Assembly (NCBI GenBank): GCA_963693365.1
Contig: CAVNZM010000011.1
Span: 3,658,001-3,722,000, forward strand
Reading direction: 5' to 3'
Source of the DNA: Amoebidium appalachense
Taxonomy: Eukaryota; Ichthyosporea
Length of the DNA: 64,000 nucleotides
The position numbers and the translations under genes are program-made. Positions within the stretch are counted from its first letter, which is position 1; each line of letters starts with the position of its first letter. Positions 1-12,680 of the stretch are shown one piece after another. The notes below the pieces were generated by a model. The model saw nothing but the letters and a program-made list of their open reading frames with translations, was not told the origin of the DNA and searched no databases.

Positions 1-1393
<1,393 letters not shown>

Positions 1394-2432
1394 ATAAGGC
1401 AACATTGTAGCCTCAAGGATTGGTGGCTTTTGCTGGATCGGTGCTTCACTGAATGCGCAAGCAATTAGTTTCTATTTCTGATCGGGAAATCCTCCATACA
1501 AACAGTTTTGTGTGGATTTCTGCAGGGTTTTTCCTTCCTTGAACGGAACATATTTATGTATCTGCATACCTTAGTATAAATATCACCAATCGTGGATACA
1601 TGCTTGTTAGAAAAACGGGGCTGGCTGACTATAGGCAGTGTACGTACGCCTCACATATATTAGTACCGATATCTTTTCCTGGCTGATTATTCACATTTTT
1701 GCAACAGTAATGTGTAGTTGTGTTTTCTGTAGCATGTGTCGCCGAAACACTGCACTCCAAGCTAAACACCGTGCAGGTGCATGCTTCCTATATTCTACCA
1801 ATCATTCCTAAGCAATAATAATCCAAGTCGAGTTTTTTGGCTTCCCATACCCTATTCTTCATGTCTATTGGACACAGGTGCCACATAATATTAGTTCGGT
1901 ACCCAGTATTGCTATATGATGTCCCCCCCTAGGCTGTTCGAAACCGAAACTAGACTTCAAGTTGGTGTGCTACTTGCCATATATGGTAAAAATGGGCCTG
2001 GTGCCTATATACTCATCGTATCCCCGTCCTGTCTATCGCTCCCCCGCCCCCCCCCTTACTCCACCCACCCCACCTCCGAACCCATCCCCACACACACACC
2101 CACACACCTCCACACACACAGAAACCCGTGGCACCCTATAGATGATGGGCTTCGCGCGTATGCTGCTGACTTTGTTTATGTGTGTGTGTGATTTGAGCTT
2201 CACCTTTTGCGCACAAATTTCATGTTATGTCATAGTGTTACTGTATATCGCATCCTCCCCCCCCCCCCCCCCCCCCCCCGTTTCACTTCTACAACTATGC
2301 TCACTTGTGCATCATTCGTGCGTGTACACGTCTTCGCCTCCCCCCCCCCCCCCCCCCCGTCCTCCACGTGCACCGTGGGACACACACACACACACACCAC
2401 ACACACACACACACACACGCACACACAACTTA

Positions 2433-2466
<34 letters not shown>

Positions 2467-2774
2467 AACACACTCACACTCACACTACCAATATTTTGCC
2501 CATAAATTCCATGCACACTATTGCTGGCACACACTAGGCGCCTGCACACTCCGGTTGTTCCACATGTATTGCACCAAGTCTGCAAGTGCGGTCCGATGCA
2601 GCGCACTTTTTTTGCGAGCCCAGGCAGCTGCGCATGACATTTGTAATGCATGCCGCATGTTCAATGATTCGATCGTATATGCATAGCTCACTTACTAGGT
2701 CAATGCTTAGCCAGGGTCCTCCCCCCCCCCCCCCCCCTCCCCCCCTCCCCCCCTTCCCCCCCCTCCCCCCCCCC

Positions 2775-2807
<33 letters not shown>

Positions 2808-3504
2808 CCTTCTGATCGCTCCTCCCCTCTCTCTTCCGGCTTTCCGGGTCCCTGCAGCATGGCCGCACGCTACCTGAGGTCTTTCTGAGTTGCAAAAGAA
2901 AAAGCCGGTATACAAATACTAGTACGTACTGGCAAAGAGATAATTGCAGCTGATGAAAAATTGACATTTTTTTACAATTCATACACCATAGATGCGTCTG
3001 GGTATACGTTACATACGTGTAGTGCAAGACGAATTGAGATTAACGTTTTAAAATTTTGTCTATAGAGTATGCCATTGGTCACCATAGTGGCCATGGCCCT
3101 ACCTAATTGATCGAAAATACATGCACCGGCACCGGTTTCCCCCAGCACAGTTACTAGTTGGATATGTGTGCATGTGTGAGAGCGTGCCCGTGCGCTTGCA
3201 TATGCGTGCGTGCTTGGTTGCGCGCGCGTGTGTGTGTAGGTGCCAGACGGGCACCGCTCGGGGGAAGGGGGGGGGGGGGGGGGGGGAGGGGGGAGAGAGA
3301 GAGGGGGGAGGGAGGGGGGAGGGGGAGAGAGAGGGGGGGGGGGGGGGGAGGGGGGAGGGGAGGGGGGGAAGGAATTCGAAATACAGTACCAATTGCAAGC
3401 ACAACTTTATAAATTTAAGAAACACGATGCAGGATACATGCAAAAGCAAACACTCTAATTACCATGCAATATTTGAAAAGCCTGCAGAGGGGCAGGAAGA
3501 CACG

Positions 3505-3555
<51 letters not shown>

Positions 3556-3597
3556 ACTGAGTATGCATGCAACATTTGAAAACCCGGGAGGATGGGA

Positions 3598-3632
<35 letters not shown>

Positions 3633-4855
3633 AACTCCCAAGTATGCAACATTTGAAGAAACAGGGGGGGGGGGGGGGGGGGGGGGGAGGGGGGGGGGGG
3701 GGAGGGGGGGGGGGACCGTGTGACACGCATGCACACCACACATGAAAATTCGAGCGACCCACACCATTCGAATTCACAGACACCCACGTGTCTATAAGCA
3801 CACAGAATACGATGCCAAATGCCAAATCCCAACACGCACAGATGCATTCACAAAGAGCAATATGGCTCACACACACGCAGAACAACTTTACCCATTCGCC
3901 CAGCATTCGAACCTCCACATCACACAGCATATAACACGTGCAAGAGATTGGAAAGAAAAGGTGGAGGGAGATTGGAACTGGAATAGATGCAAGTGTAGAT
4001 GTGCTTGGCAGCTACCTGCTGCACTCTTGGATATGTTTACTTGTCATGCGGCGTGCGCACAGTGCACTATGCCACAAGAGATATAGAGATATACTATCAT
4101 TTAATACCAATTCAGATATACACCATGAGATACAATTGTGTCTGCTATCTAGTTCAACCTAATAAACTACTGGAATCCTGTTCATTGGTTCGGACCATAA
4201 AGGCAGTACGGGTTAAGACAAATCGTGTTCCTAAGTTTGGCTCGTGTCAAATCGGATGTAACCCAATCTATGATATTTATGAAGGTGTGTGTGTGTGTGT
4301 GTGCGCGCGCGTTTGTGTGGGTGGGTGCATGTGTATGTGTATGTACTCGCGTGCACGTGGGAAACTCCGGTGCAAGGCAGGGGAAAAGGAGAGGGAACAG
4401 AACGGATATACTTATGTTTATGTGCCATCGCGCTTGTGTGTGTGCTAGTGTGTGAGTAAACGGGGACGCAGGCATATGCGTCAGCTTGCATGTGTGTGTG
4501 TTTGTCTGTGTGGGTGTGGAAATGCATATGTGCATTAAAAAAGGGAAAAGATACACCAGAGTGCCTGATGACCGGCATCAACTCTTAAAACACCTTCTGA
4601 TTGGTTCGTGCCTGGCATACGATACATCGGTTACCATGGAACCATACCCCCGTCCCCCCCCCCCCCCCCCCCCCCCCCCTCCCCCCCCTCCCCCCCCCCC
4701 CCCCCCTTCCCCCCCCACCTACACACACACACACCACCACCACTAACACCTACACACCATACACTTACTGGATTTATTAATAAGGGCAGTGTGTGTGTTT
4801 GCGCGTGCGTGCGTATGCACGTTTTTTTTTTTTTTTTTTGAGTGTGAGTGAAAGA

Positions 4856-4895
<40 letters not shown>

Positions 4896-5020
4896 CACAA
4901 TGTGGTTGGGTGGTGGGTGGGGGGTGGCCAGGGGGGGGGGGGGGGGAGGGGACGGATGGGATGGTGAAAAGGGCACACAACAGCACACTACATAGGCTAA
5001 TCGTTTAACCCCAGACAAAC
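1394..5020. other. Convergent intergenic region between TS and the cullin-like gene
   Basis: No convincing exon is seen. 1394 to about 1900 is ordinary AT-rich sequence, presumably including the TS 3' UTR. From 2040 to 5000 the sequence is dominated by poly-C (2257-2279, 2340-2358, 2720-2806, 4660-4716), poly-G (3266-3370, 3506-3552, 3600-3715) and (CA)n/(TG)n tracts. Open frames here are low-complexity translations of those tracts. Positions 2139-2276 and 3390-3505 (minus orientation) look like old copies of the poly-C element family. Confidence 0.7.
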
Positions 5021-5752
5021 CTAACCAGCGTTTTCCGGAACCGGTAATATCCCCAACTCATTCTCCAACAACGGCACCAATTCCCTCCCATCATCCCTTC
5101 TCCGCACATGCTCCAGAACCTCTTTGAGGTGCCGCCGTACAGGGAGGGATGATGTCAAGTTTCTAATGGCCAATTGCTGTCTTTGGATTCCTGTTATCCC
5201 CGTGGGTTTCACTGGCGCGAAATGTTTATCGTAATACATGAGTGCGTCACCGACCATTCTTAAAGCGACACGATAGTCTGTCCACCATTTCATGATCCAT
5301 TCCCCGAGCATTTCACCTATGTGCCTCCCTCCACCGTTTTCGTACACCATTTTCACTAGAGTTCCTTTTAGTTCATTATTCAGCCCGGCAACCCCATCGT
5401 GCCTGTAGCACACAACCAGCATGTTTCGTTCATTTTCGAGCACGATTTTCGAGAGCGCTTGCCCGGATAGAATACAACTTTTGGTTATTTCTGTATTTAT
5501 GGCATCGGAAAGCAGTGCACCCCTGTTGTGAAACACCACCAAATAACAGTGCCGGTACAATTCCTCAAAGTTGAACTGCCCCGTGTCCCATTCCCTTCTT
5601 GGGCGTGTGAAAACTGTATCCATAAACCCAACCAATTTTGGTAGTAATTCCTCAGGAGTAGGACGGCGTACGATGGGAGGTCGTTTTTCTGGAAGGGTGT
5701 AGGGCTGGCCGGGCCTTTGGGCGCGGTCACGCGGCGCATTTGCTGAAGACAT
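5021..5752 (-). CDS. Stand-alone cullin N-terminal-domain protein (CUL3-like)
   Basis: An intronless 243-residue ORF runs from ATG at 5752 to TAG at 5021. Residues ~60-180 match the first cullin repeat, the part of a cullin-RING ubiquitin ligase that binds substrate adaptors. FNFEELYRHCYLVVFH corresponds to the conserved FEELYR..Y.MVLH helix, and WTDYRVALRMVGDALMYYD corresponds to the W..H..A..MIRDILMYMD helix before the second repeat. The protein stops soon after this point. Complete cullins are ~750 residues and carry a C-terminal cullin homology region that binds RBX1 and receives NEDD8; none of that is seen here or downstream on the minus strand. The 40-residue Pro/Arg-rich N-terminus is not conserved. 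A GTTAGG near the stop could be a donor, so continuation by splicing is possible, but I found no further cullin exon. A truncated retrocopy or an adaptor-binding competitor are the alternatives. The cullin relation is strong; the function is inferred. Confidence 0.8.
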   Translation of the reverse strand: MSSANAPRDRAQRPGQPYTLPEKRPPIVRRPTPEELLPKLVGFMDTVFTRPRREWDTGQFNFEELYRHCYLVVFHNRGALLSDAINTEITKSCILSGQALSKIVLENERNMLVVCYRHDGVAGLNNELKGTLVKMVYENGGGRHIGEMLGEWIMKWWTDYRVALRMVGDALMYYDKHFAPVKPTGITGIQRQQLAIRNLTSSLPVRRHLKEVLEHVRRRDDGRELVPLLENELGILPVPENAG

Positions 5753-6802
5753 GTTGCCGGCAGAATTATGAAATGGGGTCAGGACGAGTGTATGTTAGCA
5801 CGAACGAGTAGCCATGGTGTGAAGGGGTTGGGAAACAGCTTTTGGTGGTGTGTGTGTGTGCCTGCGTGCAAGTGTGTGTGCCTGCGCTTCTGTGCCTGCG
5901 TTTATTTGTGGGTTTGTTTTATTTCAAGTGGGCGTATGCCACAGCCACAGCACATGGACCTAATAAGGTTCGCAAACTCGAGTGCCCCTTCCCTAGGTGC
6001 TCCCACTCTTGTGCTAGGCTAGCGCACACTAACGAATTGATGCTATAATCTACACCGTAAAGCTCGTATGCAGCAAGTTTCGCAAGCGTACCTCACTCCC
6101 CCTTTATTCACTGCCGTAGCCACCCAAACAATTCCCCGAACGAGTTTCTCTAAAACAAAACACGTACGTTCAATACGAATCAAAGAAAAGTGAGGGTCTT
6201 CTTAGGGACAATTACAGGAAACACTATGTTTACACAGACTGGTGCTTTGTTGGGCTCTCCTGCTCTCGAGGCTGTTTTGAAACGTCTTACAAACTAATTT
6301 CCGAATTACAAAATAGTTATCTTTCTGGTATCCAAATATTAAAACGGGCCTGATTAGTATGGTGCCGGACATCGTAGATCGACCCCTCCGGAAACTCCGA
6401 TCATATGGATAGATCCAGCTCAATAAAACATGTAAATGTGGGTGTGGTGGGGCGCAAATTGCATTTTTGGACAGGTCTCATCGAGTGCTTGGGGGCTACG
6501 TTTTGAGCGGCTGAAAAATCTTGAAAAATAAAAAGTTTTCTAATAGTGAAAATTTTGACCCCGATGAGGGGTGCATATGACGTCATCGCTTTTTACCACA
6601 TGCATATCTCGATACCCTCATAGTCGACCAAGCACTTTCTTTGCAGTTTTGGACTCGTCTCGTCGAGACCTGTCGAGCCATACCACTGGCACTTGTCTGT
6701 GGCCTTTATTTCAGAAGCTCATTTTCACAAATTTCACTGATACACCATCTGAGTTGGTGGGTACGGGTTTTCGGGAGGGGGCTCGGCAGGGTGGGTTAGT
6801 TG
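5753..6802. other. Upstream region of the cullin-like gene; dispersed-repeat remnants
   Basis: There is no supported exon. 5753 to about 6200 is the presumed 5' region of the minus-strand cullin-like gene. 6354-6384 and 6565-6675 share sequence with 8200-8366 (see the repeat entries). Confidence 0.55.
6565..6675 (+). repeat. Copy A of a TGACGTCATCG repeat
   Basis: TGACGTCATCGCTTTTT, then a CATATCTCGA block, then TCTCGTCGAG. The same blocks occur in the same order at 8206-8272. The palindromic TGACGTCA core resembles a CRE/ATF site, but the shared flanks indicate a repeat rather than an isolated binding site. Confidence 0.55.
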
Positions 6803-7105
6803 CTAGCAAATGGTTACCCATAGCCTGTAGTTGTTGCCTTGTGCTAGAAGTGCCGCTCTTGGTTCCCCGCTCGGGACCAGGGGCAGCGTTAGTTTGAGTG
6901 AAGCATAACCATGGGGCGTGTTAGCAATAGGACCAAACAATGCCGAACAGCGGCAAAGGCCCCCGTTAAGTTGAAGCGTTCTGCGGGAGAGCTTTCTGCA
7001 GAGCTCAGGCTTGGTAAACGTGTAGCCATGTGTGAGGGGGGCGAGGATGACGGGGGCAAGGGGCAATAAAGAACAAAGAAACATGCACAGACACTCACAC
7101 ACAAA

Positions 7106-7137
<32 letters not shown>

Positions 7138-7191
7138 TAGAAAGAGAAAGGGAGAGAGAAAGACAGAGAGAGAGAGAGAGGGAGAGAGAGG

Positions 7192-7273
<82 letters not shown>

Positions 7274-7375
7274 GGGGGAGGGGGGAGGGGGAGAAAGAGA
7301 ATTGGAGATGGGGGAGAGGAGGAGGGGGGGGGGAGGAGAGACACACGGAGAGGGGGGGGGGGGGGGGGGGAGAGG

Positions 7376-7417
<42 letters not shown>

Positions 7418-7418
7418 T

Positions 7419-7467
<49 letters not shown>

Positions 7468-8036
7468 TGTGTGGGAAAAGGGGGAGGGGGAAGGGGGGGG
7501 GGGGGGGGGGGGGTGGACCCGGAGAAGCTGAGAAACAATAGTTATTTTTTGCTTTTTTTTTTTTTGTTCCCGAAACAAACTGGTCAATTAAACTTCTGGG
7601 GTAGGAGAAGGAGAGGGGGAGAGGGGGAGAGGGGGAGGGGGGGGGGGGGAGAGGGAGGAGGGGGGGAGGGGGAGGGGGGAGGGGGGCAGTCAATGGAGGA
7701 AAGAACTTACGCAATGAGCCAGACGCACTCTGTCGGAGTTGGGGGTAGCCGGGTCATATGAGAGATAGAAAAAGATGTTTTCATACTTCAACTCTGTTTG
7801 ATTTTTTTTGAAAGACTCGAACTTCACACTGCAGCCGTGTCCATAACACTTGCTTCCACCCCGTGCGCATATTTTGCTCTGCAACTTGCAGTCTCTTTGC
7901 ATGAACGTGTAATCTGGGTTGCCTGAAGTGAGACGGCGGGGTCTCGTTATGTCCTCATAGAGAACCATGGTTGCGTGCAGACAAGCCGTGTCCGAGTAAC
8001 AGGCTCCGAGAACGTTGATTACCGACACGAACAGTT
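6803..8036 (-). CDS. Candidate two-exon fragment of an unrecognised Cys-containing protein
   Basis: The first exon, 8036-7711, is bounded by a TTCTCAG acceptor and a perfect GTAAGT donor. It encodes ~108 residues with mixed, protein-like composition (GACYSDTACLHATMVLYED, then CKLQSKICARGGSKCYGHGC, ending RVRLAHC) and six to seven cysteines, suggesting a secreted or extracellular domain. It ends in phase 0. A possible next exon, 7009-6803, starts in phase 0 at a weaker ACCAAG acceptor and runs 68 residues to TAG (PELCRKLSRRTLQLNGG to NNYRLWVTIC). The intron between them is a (CT)n/(C)n-rich tract in the sense direction. No upstream or start exon was found between 8040 and 9200. I do not recognise the family. 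The first exon is moderately convincing, the second weak. A decayed gene remnant is possible. Confidence 0.4.
7095..7480. repeat. (GA)n/(G)n low-complexity block
   Basis: Long GA dinucleotide runs, including an almost pure tract at about 7199-7270, alternate with G-runs. It lies inside the putative intron 7010-7710, where it reads as CT/C on the minus (sense) strand. Confidence 0.9.
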
Positions 8037-8199
8037 CTGAGAAGCTGCCAGCACTGGAACGCCCGATACATGGACGCCAAGAAACTGCACTTAATTAGCT
8101 TAAAATTTGCGCAAAATTTGCGCAAAAAACTAATTACGCGCTAATTACGCGCTAATTATTACTAATAAAACACTAATTACTCATTAATTAAAGGTTTGA

Positions 8200-8290
8200 G
8201 GGGCCCATGACGTCATCGTTTTTTCATAATAGACATATCGCGAAAAAAAAGGTATGGGCGTGATCCTCTCGTCGAGGGGACCTCTAAACT
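8200..8290 (+). repeat. Copy B of a TGACGTCATCG repeat
   Basis: TGACGTCATCGTTTTTT, CATATCGCGA and TCTCGTCGAG occur in the same order as at 6565-6675. Just beyond it, 8344-8366 carries ACGATGTCCGGCACCATA, the inverse of 6354-6378. The two copies bracket the candidate exons at 6803-8036. Confidence 0.55.
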
Positions 8291-9815
8291 GCTTTCGCCT
8301 TCACGGTATCGCGATCGGGGGGCCAGATATCTATAGGGTGCCATCTACGATGTCCGGCACCATAGTTCTACGAGATAGCCACACATGAAGGGCCTTGAAA
8401 TGTTTTTCTCTTGGCTGGGATTTATTGATCAGTGGTCCAGGGGATATGAAGGCAACGTGCAGCCACACTGAGGCTACATGACCACCAAAATAACCGACTT
8501 CGAAAGAGCCACAGCGATGAAATAAAAAATAAAACAACAAGTGACCAAAGGACACCAGCGGGCAAAGGTAGAAGTGCACGTGTTTGCGTGAAACTAGTTT
8601 GCTCCAACTAGTCATATGCAGCGATGATGACCAGGCCACACTCCGCAAGAAGACATCATTACTGCTGCCCCCCAACAGGCCCCCCTCAAAACCTACCGGG
8701 GCACAGCAAGCAAGTCAGCAATTTAAAGAGCAAAGCAGACCAAATCCGAGCGAGAAAACAGTGACAACTGTTTCCTGAGCTTTGCGGCTGCAGCTGCAGC
8801 TGAAAGCCTGTTTGGAGGGCAACTGCACCAGTAGAACGTCTTTACAAGGTGTAGGCCCGAAGTGTGAAGTCCAAGTGTCAACCTAGACACGTCGAATCTA
8901 GGCCAAGAAGACGGGCAGAGAGGCCATGTGGATAATGTGGAAGCCGGGAGTCAAGGAACGGGAATAATTCTAGATGTGATGGGAAACAGAAGACTCGAGA
9001 TCCAGTCTGAAAGGCTATAATAGCCTTATGGACGAGTGGCTATTGGTGATAGTGCAGAGGGAGGGGATAGGTGGAGAATGCATTACGAAAAAGCACATGA
9101 GTAGGTGTGAAAGGAGATAGCATGGTAGTGGCCGTGGGGGAGAGATGGGGAGAGGTCGAGGACCTGCTTGGAAGCTCAACTGTTTTGGTGAAGAGGGGGG
9201 CCGGGGGACGGGGGTGGGGTGGGGTGGGGTGTGTGTGTGTGTGTGGGGGGAGGGGGGGAGGGGGAGGTTAGGCAGGGAGAGAGAGTGAGAGAGTGAGATG
9301 GAGAGAGGAGGGGAGGGGGGGTAGAGGGAGAGAGGGTGTGTGTGTGTGTGCGTGCGTGAGGAAGGGATCCGGAGGGAGGGAAGGGATGGTCTGAGAAGGA
9401 GAGAGACCGGTAGGGAATCTCGTAATTATCCACGGGAGTTCGGAGGGAGGGAGGGAGGGAGGGCGGGGAGAGAGAGAGAGAAAGCGCGAAAGAGGGAGAC
9501 CGAGAGACCGAGAGAGAGAGAGACAGAAAAAATGGGTGAGAGAGTCTGAGGGGGAGAGAGAGAACCTCGGTAAGCTTTGGGGGGAGAGGGAGGAATTGGG
9601 GAGAGAGAGGGCCCTGGAAAAGAATATGAGCTCAACAAAGAGGTTTTTTTTTTTCTTTTTTTTTTTTTTTCTTTTTTTTTTTTTGGGGGGGGGGGGGGGG
9701 GGGAGAGAGAAGGGAGACAGTAAGCGGGGGAAGGAGAAAGACAAGGAGGGGAAGGGGTGGGGGGGGGGGGGGGGGGGGAGTAGAGAAAAGGGGGGGGGGA
9801 GGGAGAGAGAGAGCC

Positions 9816-9857
<42 letters not shown>

Positions 9858-9907
9858 GGGGGGGGGGGGAGAGAGAGGGAAAGGGGGGGGGAGGGAGAGA
9901 GAGAGCC

Positions 9908-9951
<44 letters not shown>

Positions 9952-9984
9952 GGGGGGGGGGGGGGAGAGAGAGAGGGAAAGGGG

Positions 9985-10026
<42 letters not shown>

Positions 10027-10030
10027 CGGG

Positions 10031-10086
<56 letters not shown>

Positions 10087-10134
10087 CGGGGGGAGAGAGA
10101 GAGAGAGAGAGTATGTGTGTGTGCGTGTGTTAGG

Positions 10135-10167
<33 letters not shown>

Positions 10168-10195
10168 GGTGAGAGGGTGAGAGGGAGGAAGAGAG

Positions 10196-10231
<36 letters not shown>

Positions 10232-10236
10232 AGGAG

Positions 10237-10320
<84 letters not shown>
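8291..10320. repeat. Intergenic stretch ending in a ~1.1-kb (GA)n block
   Basis: No gene is supported from 8291 to about 9180. From 9190 to 10319 the sequence is almost wholly G/GA-rich, with near-repeats such as GAGCCGGATAGAGAGAG at 9811 and 9903, ending in a pure (GA)n run at about 10238-10319. Large open frames in this block are repeat artefacts. Confidence 0.85.
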
Positions 10321-10321
<1 letters not shown>

Positions 10322-10859
10322 GGTATCAGAATACACATTTCCGTACGTACTTGTCTGTGACTTCGATTGCACACAATCACAACGTCGTGCACAACCACCA
10401 ATGTGACTATTCATGGCTCTCAGAGCATAGACCACGTGAAGCAATTATTATAACATGCCAATACTGGCAGTCACGATCGAAGGGAGCTTAGTACCCCGGC
10501 ATCAATTACCTTTGGAGAAGTGGAAGGTGCACGATAGCAACGGTTAAAAAAAACCGAGCGTCACACTTCAAGAACACTCAAGGGCCAGCACACCGAGTGG
10601 AACAAAAAAATTGTAACATGGGCAAACAAACACAAACATGCTGAAGAAACGGGTCAAGTCAAGTTGCCATCATCGGCATAGTTTTGCGCATGCACGCCGT
10701 TAACAGCACCCTGTCCGTTTCCGCTAAGAATTCCAAGCCTAACTTGCAATGCGCGTGCACGTATATGCCGTCTTTGGGTGCAAGAGCGCTCAAGGAAGCA
10801 GGTTTGGCCGGTGGTGGATAGTGAGGTTACACATACGTTGCCCACCGAGGTTTTGACGG

Positions 10860-11066
10860 GAGCCCTGTGCCTTTGAGGAGTGTATGTTAACTCAACGCAT
10901 ATAAAGTGATGTAAACCACTACCGCGTGTTCGTACAAGGCCAGGCGGTGGTGTCTTAACAACGTTTTGTGGATTCGCCGTTGGCCTTATACGAACACCCG
11001 GTAGTGGTTTACATCACTTCATATGCGTTGATAATCATTGTCCACTCCTCAAAGGCACAGGGCTCT
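10860..11066. repeat. Fold-back (inverted-repeat) element
   Basis: The left arm 10860-10942 and right arm 10981-11066 are inverted copies of ~83 bp with a 38-bp spacer. Both begin with GAGCCCTGTGCCTTTGAGG at their outer ends and share GTGATGTAAACCACTACC. Differences are few. The single-stranded form would be a long hairpin. This is typical of a MITE-like non-autonomous element; no transposase is present. Confidence 0.85.
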
Positions 11067-11195
11067 CGTTTGGGTTTGTGTATTTGGGTGTAGTCGGCCC
11101 GTAAAACTACGAGTTGGACGAGGTCGCACTCGGCTGCTCAGCGCACTGTCAAACTGTGAGCTCATGTAGTCACTCTGGGTGCTGTCTTCCCTGCG

Positions 11196-11231
<36 letters not shown>

Positions 11232-12680
11232 TAGAGCTCATGATCCATAATGGCATGTGTGGAGAGATTCACAGTGATCTCCCAAAACTCCCTGTTGTGG
11301 GTCTGTGAATTTAGGAACTATATATTCATTGTTTTCTTTTTCGTTCAACTTCAACGCCAACGGTTGAGTTCTGGACCGGTGGAAATTTTGGGAACCCATT
11401 GTCACATGTGTGTACAACAGCAATCCTTTCTCTCCAGAGCATTTCATGAAATGTAGATGAAAAATATATTTAGCCTTATAGCTCGTTACTGGAAGTGCAT
11501 ATTGGGTTGCACTAATAGGTCTTGCACATAACTGCAAACGGAGTCTCGCATTCTTGGGAGCTTTGGCAGGATACATTTCTCCTGCTGTACGTATGGATAC
11601 CACCCTAGTAGATAAGTCTGTATGGTGCTCTGATGTTGATATTGCCTGGGAAGTTGTGCAGTGGCGTTGTAATTCTTGTTTTCATCGCCGCTGGTGCCAC
11701 TTTTGTGCTGAACATTTTAATCGCAAGCATGTTGCAACAATAGGTGTGAGTTTTTATGTCGCGTTTTACCTCTTTCCACGTATACGGGTGTCTGCTACAC
11801 TAGCTGGCAATGTGAACACTTTAGACTTTTTGTTGAATTCTGTTGGTCGTCACATTAAGTATTTATATGATTTTCACACAGTGTTCAGGTATCTCAGTAT
11901 GCACTTGTTACTGGATAACTCGTGAAGTTTTTATTGTCTTCTCAGTATGCCGTGCATACTTGCATATCTTTCCGTCGAATAAATCCAGTCAAAAGAAAAA
12001 AAAATTGATGCCCTACGACAAGCCCACCATGGAAGTATAGTTACAGATAAAAAAGACATACCTGTGGAGATTCCTTTCGGACCAGTGGCGTACATGCGCA
12101 ACGTCCTGTTTAGTGTATGCTGTGTACACCGACACAAACACATGTATGAGGTGACGCTAAATCAATGAAAGCGAGAAAGTACACAAGTACAAGACACAAA
12201 GGTGATTTGGGCTCATTATTGCCGCACATATATTAAATTAGCTGCTTTCCTTCGGCTCTCCGGAGGAATTTGTGGAGTACTATGAAGCGCGCAAATTTTG
12301 GGTAGCTCAGTGATCTGACATTATGTGATGTAGCAATAAACGTTTTTAATGTGAGTGCCGAACGGAAATATCTTTTTAAAGCTAGCTTTAAAACTTAATC
12401 TCTATTTTTAACAATTTGCTTATTCACCGCCCCCTGTGCATACCGTTTGCATGCCAACGATGACCGATGCAATAAAACTTTTCAAAACGGTGCCATTTCG
12501 TTCACACCAGACACGAGCAGCTGGCAGCTCGAACGGGTGATTACAAAGTAACGAAGTTTTCTCCGCCTTGTGTCCTGTAATAAGTTCGCGCTTTCCTTTC
12601 CCTACAAAGAAGCCTTACATCTCCAACCTTTTTCACTTTATACACAAGCACACCAACTCTACACAAAGAACGCGACGAAA
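11067..12680. other. Intergenic and upstream region of the acidic repeat gene
   Basis: No reliable gene is seen. 11199-11230 is a 32-nt poly-T tract. The open frame at 11554-11925 has no recognisable domain and ordinary noncoding composition. 12250-12680 is the presumed promoter and 5' UTR of the gene starting at 12681. Confidence 0.5.

Noticed and set aside
9268-10401. 377-residue Ser/Leu/Pro open frame on the minus strand and matching Glu/Arg frames on the plus strand
   Set aside because: Direct translation of (CT)n/(GA)n and homopolymers.
11554-11925. 123-residue plus-strand ORF
   Set aside because: No recognisable domain, no splice or start context, and ordinary noncoding composition.
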